Shown one piece after another: positions 18,656 to 28,360 of a stretch of 64,000 bases of DNA. The notes under the pieces are model-generated. The model was not told where the DNA came from. It saw only the letters and a program-made list of their open reading frames with translations, and did not search any database. The DNA comes from Rhizobium leguminosarum. Its GTDB lineage: Bacteria; Pseudomonadota; Alphaproteobacteria; Rhizobiales; Rhizobiaceae. Location of the stretch: the NCBI RefSeq assembly GCF_001679785.1, contig NZ_CP016290.1, forward strand, positions 248,001 through 312,000, in the 5' to 3' direction. A program made the position numbers and the translations under genes. Each line of letters begins with the position of its first letter. The stretch's first letter is position 1.

Positions 18656-19240
18656 TCAACCGAGAGCCGCCAGCTGCGCCTCGGCCGCCTTGCGGTCGAG
18701 CGAGTGGCCTGGATTATCGACTGGGCGGTCGAAAGGCTTCCAGGCTTCGCCGATGACTTGGCCGTAGGCTGCGACGGCACCCTCAGCGGCCATCCGCAGC
18801 GCGTGGGACTGAATGCCCATGTCGGCCGCGAACTCGCGTTTTCGCTGGGCGGCGCTATCGTAGCCGACCGGGCCATCGAGATCCTCGTCACGGGCATCGT
18901 TTGCCGACTTGGCGGTGGCGTCTCGCGCCTCGGAGACTGCCCGGCTGTAGAACTGGCCGGCTCCGTGCGCCGAGCCGACATAGGCTCCGACGATGCGCTG
19001 GAGATGGATCTGCATCGCCTTCTCGCCGAGGCCGTTCGAGAGGCTGTCGGCGGTTTCGATTATCAGGCGCTCGTGGAGTTCACGGATGCCATCGCTGTCG
19101 ACCACCGCGGTCCCGAAACTCTCGGCGATCAGCATTGCCTGCGCGGTGTCCGGGCAAGTGAACCTCACCATTTCGAGGGTGGCGCCCTTGCGGAGCGGCA
19201 CGACGCGGGCTGCGGATCGAGTCGTTACGGGCTTGGCCAT
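18656..19240 (-). CDS. Conserved hypothetical protein of rhizobial plasmids
   Basis: A 194-residue soluble protein with no signal peptide or membrane segment. It opens MAKPVTTRSAARVVPLRKG and is mostly helical afterwards, with RIVGAYVGSAHGAGQFYSRAVSEAR in the middle (positions about 83-107) and an Ala-rich C-terminus. I see no catalytic motif and cannot assign a family. AGGAA precedes the start. It is its own transcription unit, with a long GC-rich leader upstream and a strong intrinsic terminator downstream. Confidence 0.7.
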   Translation of the reverse strand: MAKPVTTRSAARVVPLRKGATLEMVRFTCPDTAQAMLIAESFGTAVVDSDGIRELHERLIIETADSLSNGLGEKAMQIHLQRIVGAYVGSAHGAGQFYSRAVSEARDATAKSANDARDEDLDGPVGYDSAAQRKREFAADMGIQSHALRMAAEGAVAAYGQVIGEAWKPFDRPVDNPGHSLDRKAAEAQLAALG

Positions 19241-20019
19241 GGGATCTTCCTTTCGTGGTTTCCACCGAAGCGGCTCCGGCCCCTGCCGGTCTGCCCTTCG
19301 ATGCGGTCGACAGGAACCGGCTGAGGACGGGCGCTTTCACAGGTCCGGGACGGCTGGAAGAGCGAAACGGGTTTGCGGACAAGCGGGGGTAAAGCCCTGC
19401 GAAGGGCGCGAACCCGTTTTGCGAGGAAGGCTGCACCGGCCGCTCCGCGGCGCGCCAGCGGCCTTGAAACGACCGGCCGCCGGTTCAGACCGCAGCGAAA
19501 ACGAAGGGCCGACCGGCGGGAGCCGGGCTATGACTCCGAAACCCCGGGGAGAGAACCCCTTGCGACCGACAGCCCGCATTCCTCCTCCAGCTCGGATCAG
19601 CCGCCACGAAAGCCCGCGCTCCGGTTGGGCTCACGCCGCCACACCGTCCCGAGTCATCGCCGGGGGCCATACACATTGTGGCTATCGTCGACTCCTGGCG
19701 TTCGAGTTTGCGAGCCAGGAGCGGCGATTTCCCGTCCGCCGCTGGAAGATGAGCCGCTCGACGTGATTCTGAAACAGCTGTTCCTTGGCCGGACGCGACT
19801 CGCCCGACGGTGCGAGTGGACCTTGGCGTTCTCAGTAACCGTGATGCGCTCGGCCCGACCCCTGATCTGCCGGCTAATGCAATCGATATGGCGGCTTGTC
19901 TCTCGCCGCGCCGTCACCATGCCGGGCAGAAGAAGACCCGACCTAACTGCGGTCACGCCTATCCCTCCGCCCGAAACGCGGATGACTTGATACACGATCT
20001 TCTAGCGCCGCAAGCAACC
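19241..20019. other. Gene-free leader region, GC-rich and dyad-rich
   Basis: No reliable gene is visible. Positions 19381-19410 (AAGCGGGGGTAAAGCCCTGC and following GAAGGG) resemble 22594-22622 upstream of the parB-like gene (AAGCGGGGCTAACAGCCTTG, GAAGG), and both are followed by a GCGCCAGCGG. The two copies lie about 140 bases upstream of their respective start codons. The right part runs into an IS3 remnant. Confidence 0.45.
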
Positions 20020-20354
20020 CCAGCATTCGTGCAAACCTTGGAACGGGTGTGCCGGAACGTCGGCTATCGGAAGACGATCCGGGTCGACGGGGGACGGAGT
20101 TCGTATCCCGCGATCTTGACCTTTGGGCCTACGCCAAGGGGGTGACCTTGGACTTCTCACGCCCAGGCAAGCCGACCGATAATGCGTTCATTGAAGCGTT
20201 CAATGGCCGCTTCCGCGCGGAATGTCTGAACCAGCATTGGTTCCTGACACTTGCGGATGCGCGCGAAAAGATGGAGGATCGGCGTAGATACTACAACGAA
20301 GAACGGCCTCGTGGTGCAATCGGCAATAAGGTACCGATCTCGCTGATGAATTAG
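20020..20354 (+). pseudogene. IS3-family transposase (orfB) C-terminal remnant, frameshifted
   Basis: The end of an integrase-core (rve) transposase can be read across two frames. LERVCRNVGYRKTIRVD is followed, after a one-base loss in the G run at about 20091-20095, by GTEFVSRDLDLWAYAKGV, DFSRPGKPTDNAFIEAFNGR and YYNEERPRGAIGNK. The N-terminal two thirds and orfA are missing. The remnant is therefore inactive. Its 3' end overlaps the truncated small gene at 20351-20545, which it probably damaged on insertion. Confidence 0.85.
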
Positions 20355-20545
20355 GCAGGCGCAACCAGTTCCAGTCCCAAATGGACTAACACAACGTGGC
20401 AGGTCAGCGGATCAGCCGCCCTTGCTGTAGGGGCTTTCCCTGCGGCGAGCTTCTTCCTTTGGCGTTCGGGCGGGCGAGGCGTGCCGTCGCCCCAGGCGAC
20501 GATCGAGCCGCTCGGGGCGAGCTCATAAACCAAAGACGCAGACAT
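20351..20545 (-). CDS. Small protein, probably 3'-truncated by the IS3 remnant
   Basis: A 64-residue protein with AGGAG seven bases upstream of the ATG at 20545. It starts MSASLVYELAPSGSIVAWGD and continues GTPRPPERQRKKLAAGK, which looks like a genuine small plasmid protein. The last 20 or so residues run into the IS3 remnant and are probably not original. Function unknown. It lies 87 bases downstream of the parB-like gene on the same strand and may be co-transcribed with it. Confidence 0.5.
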   Translation of the reverse strand: MSASLVYELAPSGSIVAWGDGTPRPPERQRKKLAAGKAPTARAADPLTCHVVLVHLGLELVAPA

Positions 20546-20632
20546 CTTCGTTCTCCTGTTTTGAGTGTGGAAACAAAGCCGCCGCCGGTGATGGCCGGCG
20601 GCGATATCGGTCGAAATGAAGTGAGGAGATTG

Positions 20633-22456
20633 CTACTCGGCGGCGATCCCGTAAGCGGTCTCGAGGCCATTGGCGCTGGCGTCAGCGTCGGCTTCGTCCA
20701 ACTCTTCGTGCTCGGCGTCTGCCGCGTTGCCGTCGTCCTCGGCTTCCGGAACACGCGGATTGGCCTCCGCTTCGTCCTCGACCGACGGCTCAGCCTCATC
20801 AACGGCGCCGTCCTCGATGCCGCCGACCGGCCCGTCGGCGGGGGCTTCGCCGTCCTCGCCACCATGTTCCATGTTCTTGGCAAGCCACTCGGCCAGCTTC
20901 GCGTCATCGGGCGCGAAGAGGGCAGACTGATGCACGAAGCGCTCTTCCTTGAAGTGCTCGACAAGGGCAGCGCGGGTGTCCCGGACGCGCGGGCAGGGAA
21001 CGACACTCGTGCCGCCGCAGGACGCTTCCAATGCCGGGCGAGAGAGGCACGTGAGGAACTCCTCCGTGCCCATGTTCGGAAGATAAGCGTCGGCACCGAT
21101 GGCATCGCCGGCGACCCGGACAACGACGCCGCTATCCGAACGATTGGTGCGGGCCGACAGCGCGTCGATCAGGGTCAACCTCGCCACGACGCGAAGCGTA
21201 TCCATGTCGAACTCCAGCTTGCCGCTTTCACCGATCAGCCGGACGACGTGCCGGGCGAACCGCCTGGACCCATAGAGATGCCCGGAGACTTCGGAGCCGG
21301 AGTCGACCGAGACGTTCTGCCCGGCAAACGCAAGCACCAGCATTGCCATGAGCGTATCGTCCTCGATCGGAGCCCGTGCCAGCGCCTCGTGCAGCGCGCC
21401 GGTGCGGAAATCGCCGATCATGTCGATGCCGTTTCGGGTCACGTCCGGCCGGGTCTTGGCTGAAACGTTGATGGCCTCGTTTCCGTCCTCGCCGCCGGGC
21501 GCGGTCGGATCGCCCTTGCCTTTCGCTTGTCTGGCTTCCGGCATCCGAAAATGGGCAGACTGCACCTTGCCCTCACGATCGAGAAACATGGCGGTGCAAT
21601 CGCCCTTGCCGGGCTTGCCATAGATACGCTCCGCCTTCGGCGGCAGTTGCGGCTGGCCCCAATTGTTGACCTCGACGATGGCGCCCTTCTTCGGGAGATT
21701 GCTGCTCATCCACTCCTGCTGCGCACCGAGGAATGCTTCGACGTTCGTCGTGTAGAGGTTATCCTCGTCGGCGGGTCCGAACAGGTCTTCCGCCCACTCG
21801 ATGCCATAGGCCTGGCGAAGATCGTCGCCGAAACTCGCATCGCGCGCAAACATGCGGGTCTTGGTGAGGCCGTTTGCGATCGCCCACCAGGATGCTGTGT
21901 CACCCTTCTTCGGCTTGTGGGCCTTCCAGACTTCCTTCTGCTCGTCGAGCGACGCCGCGGAAATCGTGCGAAGCTGCTGCTCGTTCGGCATGTCGCCCTT
22001 GGCCATGTGGGCGAGCATCGCCGGCAGGACGTTGGCGAGCAGTCGAAGCTTGCGGATCTGTCTGACCGGCAATGCCAGCGCAATCGCGATCGCCTCCTCG
22101 GTCCAGCCGAGAGCAACGAGGCGCTCGATGCCGCGCCATTGGTCGACTGGGTTGAGCGGTTCGCGCGCGATGTTTTCGATCATCGAGCGCATGGCGCCGT
22201 TGTCGTTGGCCGCCTCGACGACGATGACATCGATTTCCTCGATGCCGGCGGCGATGGCCATGCGGGTGCGTCGGTGGCCGGCTTCGATGACATAGCCGTT
22301 GCCGCCAGTTTCCGCAAAAATCACGGGCGGCTGGATCACGCCGACCGCCTTGATGGTCGCAAGCAGCAGCGCGTCGGCCTGGGGCGTCGACTTCGACTGG
22401 CGCGTATTGTCGGGATTGTCCTTCAGCGCACGCGGATCGACCTTCATGAGTTGCAT
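20633..22456 (-). CDS. ParB/Srx-domain nuclease-like plasmid protein
   Basis: A 607-residue protein starting at the ATG at 22456 with AAGGAA upstream (the longer frame to 22699 covers a gene-free leader). The N-terminal 100 residues form a ParB N-domain with VIEAGHRRTRMAIAAG, where the GHRR motif binds or hydrolyses nucleotides, and a helix-turn-helix region follows (LGWTEEAIAIALALPVRQIRKL). The C-terminal 60 residues are very acidic. It differs from chromosomal or RepABC ParB by length and lacks a ParA partner here, so partitioning is unlikely. Related proteins sit beside large methylase-helicase genes on rhizobial plasmids. A regulatory or anti-restriction role is possible. Confidence 0.8.
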   Translation of the reverse strand: MQLMKVDPRALKDNPDNTRQSKSTPQADALLLATIKAVGVIQPPVIFAETGGNGYVIEAGHRRTRMAIAAGIEEIDVIVVEAANDNGAMRSMIENIAREPLNPVDQWRGIERLVALGWTEEAIAIALALPVRQIRKLRLLANVLPAMLAHMAKGDMPNEQQLRTISAASLDEQKEVWKAHKPKKGDTASWWAIANGLTKTRMFARDASFGDDLRQAYGIEWAEDLFGPADEDNLYTTNVEAFLGAQQEWMSSNLPKKGAIVEVNNWGQPQLPPKAERIYGKPGKGDCTAMFLDREGKVQSAHFRMPEARQAKGKGDPTAPGGEDGNEAINVSAKTRPDVTRNGIDMIGDFRTGALHEALARAPIEDDTLMAMLVLAFAGQNVSVDSGSEVSGHLYGSRRFARHVVRLIGESGKLEFDMDTLRVVARLTLIDALSARTNRSDSGVVVRVAGDAIGADAYLPNMGTEEFLTCLSRPALEASCGGTSVVPCPRVRDTRAALVEHFKEERFVHQSALFAPDDAKLAEWLAKNMEHGGEDGEAPADGPVGGIEDGAVDEAEPSVEDEAEANPRVPEAEDDGNAADAEHEELDEADADASANGLETAYGIAAE

Positions 22457-22962
22457 GGGAGTGTTCCTTTTCGGGGATGCGGACGCGGCCCTCTGCCGGT
22501 CCTTCCTGTCCTCATTTTTTCCTGAAGACACCTCCCGGACCGCAAAGCGGCCCGACCGGCGCAACTGCGGGCGAGCGGCCCTGCCGCGAAGGATAAGCGG
22601 GGCTAACAGCCTTGCGAAGGACGAGTGGCCGGGATGCGTAGGCCGCGGTTGAGCGCCAGCGGCGACGGGAGGACCGATCTGCGACCGGTTTCCTTTCACC
22701 CTCCTTTCCTGTTTTTTCAGACGGGCGATCCCATGCGAAGGTCAGAATTCGGGTTGAGCGGGAACAAAAAAATGGGCCGTCGGAAGAACCGAGGCCCATG
22801 AAGTGTGAAGGTTATTTAACCTCCAGAGGGGAACAGCTGTTGCGGCGGCACTGGGAGGAGACCGCCATGTGCATCAGCTGTGTGCACTATGATCATTTTT
22901 TGATCAGATGGAAAACATTTATTGTGCAATGCACCTATGCACATGCTGCACTGCTTCCAAAA
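22457..22962. other. Leader of the parB-like gene and terminator region
   Basis: No gene is supported here. The left part holds GC-rich dyads including a sequence similar to that upstream of the 18656-19240 gene. The right part holds the terminator at 22765-22799 and a short A/T-rich stretch (22880-22950) before the end of the giant methylase-helicase gene. Confidence 0.4.
22765..22799 (-). terminator. Intrinsic terminator of the methylase-helicase gene
   Basis: On the minus strand the stem ATGGGCC ... GGCCCAT (arms 22793-22799 and 22772-22778, with extra inner pairs TCGG/CCGA) is followed by a run of seven T. It lies about 165 bases beyond the stop of the 1,699-residue gene and before the parB leader. 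Confidence 0.8.
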
Positions 22963-25900
22963 TCAGGCTGCCTCCCTGGCAGAGGCCCCTGCCTCGCGCG
23001 CCTCGGCCGCGAGTTCCGCCTCAACCTCCCGGAACTGGCGACGTTTTTCGGCCAGTTCCCCCGCGAAGGCAAAGTCACCACCCTGACGCGACTGGTAGGA
23101 GCCCAGGCGGCGACGCGCCTCACCCAGCCGCTGGCGATAGCGTTCCCGCTCGCCTTCGAAGTCGTCGAGCCGGTGCTCTAGGCGGGAGACGGCGCCGAGT
23201 GGCGTCACTGTCACGGCCAGATCGATCTCGTAGTCCGCGCCCGTGCGCTGGAGCATGGTGGTGTAGCGATAGCCGTCAGACCTGCCGAACCGCTCGCCAT
23301 CATAGACGAGATCGAAGCCGCCAACGGAGGCGATGACGATCTCGCCCTCCTGCTGCAGTTGAACGAGAGTGAGAATTTCCTTCATCAGCGCACGGCCGGC
23401 ATCCTTTCGCTCGTCGTATGACGCACCCGTGACGGTCATTGTGAAAGCCTCTCCCGCAGTCGGAATTAGCCGCTCGATGTCCTTGCCAATCTCGGCGAGC
23501 CGCCGGATTGATACCTCGATGTCGCGTTCGGCGTCCCGGACCTGCCGGCGCACCGCGAACAGGTCGTCATCATGGGCAGCGCGTAGCCGCTCGAGACGAG
23601 CGATGTCGGCTTCGAGACCAGCCTTCTGCATCAGGCGCTCGTCGCCCGAGGCAATCGCCTTGGCCATGGCGAACTGGTTGGCCTGGCCGTCACCGAGATC
23701 GTCCAGCCGACGGATCGAGGTGTCGCCGGATAAAGCCGCGGCAATGAAGCGGGCCTTGCGCTCATTGTTCTGCCACATGGCAGCATCAAGTGACCCTTGC
23801 GTGGCGTAGGCGAAGATATCGACGACATCATGCTGATTGCCTTGGCGGACGATGCGGCCCTCACGCTGCTCGATCTGCGACGGCAGCCACGGCACATCGA
23901 GGTGATGCAGCGCCTTCAACCTGAGCTGGGCGTTGACGCCGGTGCCCATGGTCTCAGACGAGCCGATCAGGAAGCGAACCTTGCCCGAACGGACGTCACC
24001 GAACAGACGTTGCTTGGCCTCGGTCTTCTTAAAGTCCTGCATGAACGCGATTTCCGACGCGGGCACGCCCAGGCGGATCAATTCGTCGCGAATCCAGCGG
24101 TAAGCGGAAAAGCCACGCGTCTTCTCGACATTGATGGTGCCGAGATCGGAGAAGATCATCTGGGCGGCGCCCGGCAGTTCATGGGGCTTGCCGCCCGGAC
24201 GAAGATAGGTGTTTTCGCTCGTTTCCTTCCAGATGCAAAAGGCGTTCTCGATGAGGAGATTGAGCTTGTTGTCCGGCTCGTTTTCGTTTGCCGGAATGAC
24301 CAGGCGCAGGTCGATCGCCGCGTGGCGGCCGTCGGTGATGACGGACAGCAGGATATCGTCGCCGGGTTGAGCCGGCCCCTCCCGCATCTCGATCGCCTTG
24401 ATGCGGCTGTCGAGGATTTGCTGATAGAGTTTGAAGGCCGCCGTCGGCTGCGCCGTGAGGATCTGCCGCCGACCGGTCGAGAGGTCCGGAACCTTGACAT
24501 ATTGCTTCAAGTCCTCCGGCATCACCACGTCGGCGAACGAGCGGAACATGGCGATCAGTTCCGGCACGTTGACGAAGCTCGCAAACCGGCTCACCGGCTT
24601 GTATTTGCCGGACGGCTGGATTTCCAGTTCAGTCGTCGTGTCGCCAAAGGTCGAGGCCCAGGCGTCGAATTCGTGAAGCCCACGTTCGCGGAGCGCCTCG
24701 TGGCCGAGCAGGCGCTGGATCGAGAACATCTCACCGAGCGTGTTGGTGATTGGCGTGCCGGAGGCCAGAACCAGCGCGCGGCCGGGATTCTTGGTCTCGA
24801 TATAGCGGGACTTGACATAGAGGTCCCAGGCCCGCTGCGACCCGTTCGGGTCGATGCCTTTCAGTGTCGACATATTGGTCGCAAAAGAGAGTTTGCGGAA
24901 TTCCTGCGCCTCGTCGACAATGATCTGATCGACGCCGATTTCCGAGATCGTGAGAAGGTCGTCCTTGCGGGTTGAGAGCGCTTCCAACCGCTCTTGCAAA
25001 CCTTCCTTCAGGCGCTCGAGCCGCTTGCGCGACACCCGATCCTCACTGTCCGCCATGGTCAGCAGATCCTCGTAGAGCTCGAGCTCGTCATGGATCATTT
25101 GCCTCTCGAACGCCGACGGCACGGCGATGAAGCTGAAAGCGGAATGGGTGATGATAACAGCATCCCAGGTGGCGGTGGCGGCTCGCGACAGGAACCGTGC
25201 CCGCTTGTCCTTGGTGAAGTTGGTCTCGTCGGCGACGAGAATGCGGGCATTCGGATAGAGAGCGAGGAACTCGCGCGCCGCCTGTGCGAGGCAATGGCCC
25301 GGCACGACCAGCATCGCCTTGGCGATCAGGCCGAGACGGCGCTGCTCCATGATTGCGGCGGCCATCGTCATCGTCTTGCCGGCGCCGACGGCGTGAGCGA
25401 GATAGGTGGAGCCTGCAGAAATAATCCGCCAGATGCCGCGCTTCTGGTGCCCATACAAAACAAAGGCGCCAGAGGCGCCGGGCAGCTTCAGATGGGAGCC
25501 GTCGAATTTTCGCGGCGCGATGTTGTTGAAGCGGTCATTATAGACGCGCACAAGCCGGTCGGTGCGGTCGGGGTCAGTCCAGACCCAATTCTCAAAAGCT
25601 TCCTTGATCTTTTGCAGCTTGTCGCGGGCTGCTTCCGTGTCGACGACATTCAGAACGCGACGTTCACCGCCAAAGTCCTTGAACACGTCGAAGATCTGCG
25701 GCACCCGGCTGTTCAGCGCATCCGCCAACAATTCACCGGCGTGACGGCGGCTCGTGCCCCATTCGGAGGTTCCAGCGGCGTTGTAGCCAAGCTGTCGCGC
25801 CTCCACCGTCCATGACCCAAGCTCCGGCAGGTGGTGGATCCGAATGTCGGCATCCATCGTCTCCCTGACGAAGACGACGACATCGGCAGCCGGGATCCAT

Positions 25901-28062
25901 GGCGCGCCGAGACGGGCGGTGATATCCGACGGCCGGAGGTCGGCAGGCTGGACGTCCTGCAGCGCTCGGACATTGCGCTCGTATACTGGATCGAGCGACG
26001 CGGCTGCCTCGGCGACCGTGAGCTTGGTGCGGACCGAACCGGAGAGATAGGCGTCTGACGTCAGCCAGGAGCCATCGGCGGGATCGCGGAAGATGGCGTC
26101 ACCGAGTTCGTCGATCACAGCATCCGGATCACGGTGCAGCAGTTCGGCAGTATGGTCGGGATCAACGCGGCCACGCTCGTTGAGAACGACGGCGAGCGCG
26201 TCGGCTGCCGAGGTTATGACCGGCGCCGCGGGCGGCGAGATCACCCGCTCGGTGAAGATCGGCCCAGGCTTCGCCGTATCGGTTTCGAGATCGTAGTCCT
26301 CGATCGACGCCACCAGCCAGCAATCGGGATCGTCGAGGAACGGCTGGAGATTCGGCCGGCGATGGGTTTCGCGGAGTTCGCCCGTTTCATCATCCTCAGA
26401 AATCGAAACCGTCGTATGGTTGATCGGCCCGAAGTCCCGGACGAAGCTCGACCAGGCGATGCGCAGCCGAACCTGCAGATCCCGCCACGGCTGATCGCGT
26501 TCCTGCGCGTTCAGCACCTCGCGCACGGCGTCGCGGATCGGGATCAGCTTCTTGATGATCCGGACATGCTTTTCGGACAGGCCCTCGCCGGTGCGGCCCT
26601 TGCGAACCTGGATCGAGACGGGAACGCCGTCGACCATCTGCATCGGGCCGTGCCTGACGTCGATGAAGAAGCTGCCTTCGCGAACCCTGTCGTTGCTGGG
26701 GCGGAGATCGACCATCTCGCCCAGTTCCCATTCCAGATCGATGTCGATCTGCGACGGCTCGCCGTCATACTGCCCCTCGGGAAGGAGCTTGATCACCTCT
26801 TCCAGCGCCGTTTCGAGATCCTCGCTGGGTCGGGGCAGGCATGTATAGCTGTCCCCATAGGGGCCGGAGGTCAGGGCATGCTTGCCAAGAACGAAGTCAG
26901 GATGCCGCGCGAACCAGTGGTTCACGCGGATCGCCCCCTCGTCGGATGTCGCAGGACGCACCTCCTCCAGATCGAGCCACGACAGCTCGCCCTCCGGCTC
27001 GGCGATCCGGCGCTTGCGGAAGAACAGGATGTCCACCACTACGTCCGTGCCGGCATCTGCCCGGAAGCTGCCCTCGGGCAGGCGGACGGCGGCGATCAGA
27101 TCGGCGGATCTGGCGATGTGCTGGCGGGCCGTCGCGTCCGTCTTGTCCATCGTGCCCGAACTCGTGACGAAAGCGGCGAGCGCGCCGGGCTTCAAAAGAT
27201 CGATCGACCGGGCGATGAAGTAGTCGTGCAGCCGCAGACCGAGCGGACGGTACTGCCGATCCGAGCGAACGGTTCGATCGGAGAAGGGCGGATTGCCGAT
27301 CGCGAGATCATAGATCACGTTGAGATCGGTGCGCGCGAAGTCGGCGTTGATGATGCGCGCCTTCGGCTGAAGAAGCCGGACAATCCGCGCCGTCACCGGA
27401 TCGAGTTCGATGCCGGTGACATAGCTTGTGTCGCGGAGCGCCGTTGGCATCAGCGCCGGAAACAGGCCCGTGCCGATTCCCGGCTCCAGCACGCGGCCCC
27501 CGCGCCATCCGAGCCGCCGCAAGCCCGCCCAGATCGCCCGGACGATGAACTCGGGAGTGAAGTGAGCATATTGGGTGCAACGCGCGAGCGAAGCATAGTC
27601 GGCATCGGTGACGGCGCTTTCCAGCGAACTGCCGAGGTCATCCCAGCCTTCCCGGAAATCGACTTCGCCTGGACGCCGGAACATGCCGTTCGCGAGTTCC
27701 GATGCGCCAAAACCGGTGAAGCGGATCAGCTTCGCCTGCTCGTCACGGATGGCGGGTCGATCCTGCTTTTCGATTTCGTTGGCGGTCAGGATGGCTGCAA
27801 GATTCGCCTTCGCTCTTTGCTTCCAGTCGATCGCAAGTCCACGATCGCCATCCTCGAGATAGAAGTTAGCGCACGCGCCCTGTCTCCGCGGTGCCGGCCG
27901 CTTCGCAGCTGGCGGATGCAATGCCCGCGTCGGGGAGAGCGGCGGCGGATCGGGATCGTCGTCGTTGGCGGCGAAACCGCCAAACGCGGTGACGCCCAAG
28001 CCAAGCCCGGACGACAATGCGCTGCTGCCTGATATATCGAGGGTGAAGGGATCGTTGGACAT
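22963..28062 (-). CDS. Giant N12-class adenine methylase / SF2 helicase
   Basis: A 1,699-residue protein from the ATG at 28062 with AAGGAG upstream. An N6-adenine methyltransferase domain comes first: SAM motif VLEPGIGTGLFPALMP near residue 190 and the catalytic IGNPPFSDR near 254. An SF2 helicase follows: Walker A AVGAGKTMTM near 891, VDEAQEF near 1049 and the arginine-finger region QIEQREGRIVRQGNQ near 1395. The last 250 residues are coiled-coil. This is the architecture of COG4646-type proteins and of phage P1 DarB, which guards incoming DNA from type I restriction. On this plasmid it lies in the leading region beside ardC. An antirestriction role is inferred. Confidence 0.88.
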   Translation of the reverse strand: MSNDPFTLDISGSSALSSGLGLGVTAFGGFAANDDDPDPPPLSPTRALHPPAAKRPAPRRQGACANFYLEDGDRGLAIDWKQRAKANLAAILTANEIEKQDRPAIRDEQAKLIRFTGFGASELANGMFRRPGEVDFREGWDDLGSSLESAVTDADYASLARCTQYAHFTPEFIVRAIWAGLRRLGWRGGRVLEPGIGTGLFPALMPTALRDTSYVTGIELDPVTARIVRLLQPKARIINADFARTDLNVIYDLAIGNPPFSDRTVRSDRQYRPLGLRLHDYFIARSIDLLKPGALAAFVTSSGTMDKTDATARQHIARSADLIAAVRLPEGSFRADAGTDVVVDILFFRKRRIAEPEGELSWLDLEEVRPATSDEGAIRVNHWFARHPDFVLGKHALTSGPYGDSYTCLPRPSEDLETALEEVIKLLPEGQYDGEPSQIDIDLEWELGEMVDLRPSNDRVREGSFFIDVRHGPMQMVDGVPVSIQVRKGRTGEGLSEKHVRIIKKLIPIRDAVREVLNAQERDQPWRDLQVRLRIAWSSFVRDFGPINHTTVSISEDDETGELRETHRRPNLQPFLDDPDCWLVASIEDYDLETDTAKPGPIFTERVISPPAAPVITSAADALAVVLNERGRVDPDHTAELLHRDPDAVIDELGDAIFRDPADGSWLTSDAYLSGSVRTKLTVAEAAASLDPVYERNVRALQDVQPADLRPSDITARLGAPWIPAADVVVFVRETMDADIRIHHLPELGSWTVEARQLGYNAAGTSEWGTSRRHAGELLADALNSRVPQIFDVFKDFGGERRVLNVVDTEAARDKLQKIKEAFENWVWTDPDRTDRLVRVYNDRFNNIAPRKFDGSHLKLPGASGAFVLYGHQKRGIWRIISAGSTYLAHAVGAGKTMTMAAAIMEQRRLGLIAKAMLVVPGHCLAQAAREFLALYPNARILVADETNFTKDKRARFLSRAATATWDAVIITHSAFSFIAVPSAFERQMIHDELELYEDLLTMADSEDRVSRKRLERLKEGLQERLEALSTRKDDLLTISEIGVDQIIVDEAQEFRKLSFATNMSTLKGIDPNGSQRAWDLYVKSRYIETKNPGRALVLASGTPITNTLGEMFSIQRLLGHEALRERGLHEFDAWASTFGDTTTELEIQPSGKYKPVSRFASFVNVPELIAMFRSFADVVMPEDLKQYVKVPDLSTGRRQILTAQPTAAFKLYQQILDSRIKAIEMREGPAQPGDDILLSVITDGRHAAIDLRLVIPANENEPDNKLNLLIENAFCIWKETSENTYLRPGGKPHELPGAAQMIFSDLGTINVEKTRGFSAYRWIRDELIRLGVPASEIAFMQDFKKTEAKQRLFGDVRSGKVRFLIGSSETMGTGVNAQLRLKALHHLDVPWLPSQIEQREGRIVRQGNQHDVVDIFAYATQGSLDAAMWQNNERKARFIAAALSGDTSIRRLDDLGDGQANQFAMAKAIASGDERLMQKAGLEADIARLERLRAAHDDDLFAVRRQVRDAERDIEVSIRRLAEIGKDIERLIPTAGEAFTMTVTGASYDERKDAGRALMKEILTLVQLQQEGEIVIASVGGFDLVYDGERFGRSDGYRYTTMLQRTGADYEIDLAVTVTPLGAVSRLEHRLDDFEGERERYRQRLGEARRRLGSYQSRQGGDFAFAGELAEKRRQFREVEAELAAEAREAGASAREAA

Positions 28063-28360
28063 GGAAAACTCCTTTTCGAGGATGTGCGTCATCGCCCACG
28101 GGACAGGTCCCGCGGCTGCGAAGGCGGATGAAAGTGAGGTGAGGGATGGACCTGGTTTCGGCTGCAGCGATCGCGAGCTACAAGCGCGTGATTACGGAGA
28201 CCTGCATGGTTTCCGGCGTAAACTGCGCCCGCAGGTGCGTCGCTTGCGGGTTTGTGGAAAGCAGTGCTTCCAGGTGGTTGCGGGAGAGGGGATCATCTGC
28301 GGCTCCTTACGCGTCTTCGAACTGATGTGCGGCGCCGTCCTCTCGACCTCGCCATCTTCT
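28063..28360. other. Gap upstream of the methylase-helicase gene
   Basis: A minus-strand ATG at 28296 has a good AAGGAG and would encode 34 residues to 28192, and a plus-strand frame of 59 codons starts at 28146. Neither is recognisable. A third frame on the minus strand reads HLEALLSTNPQATHLRAQF but has no start codon, so a decayed small gene is possible. Confidence 0.3.

Noticed and set aside
20396..21463. 355-codon plus-strand frame
   Set aside because: Antisense shadow of the parB-like gene.
26134..28032. 632-codon open frame on the plus strand
   Set aside because: It is antisense to the methylase-helicase gene. GC-rich codon bias opens the opposite frame, and no domain is recognisable.
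28192..28296. 34-codon frame with a good AAGGAG
   Set aside because: Protein is Arg/Pro/Cys-rich and unlike any known gene; a better protein-like frame next to it lacks a start codon.
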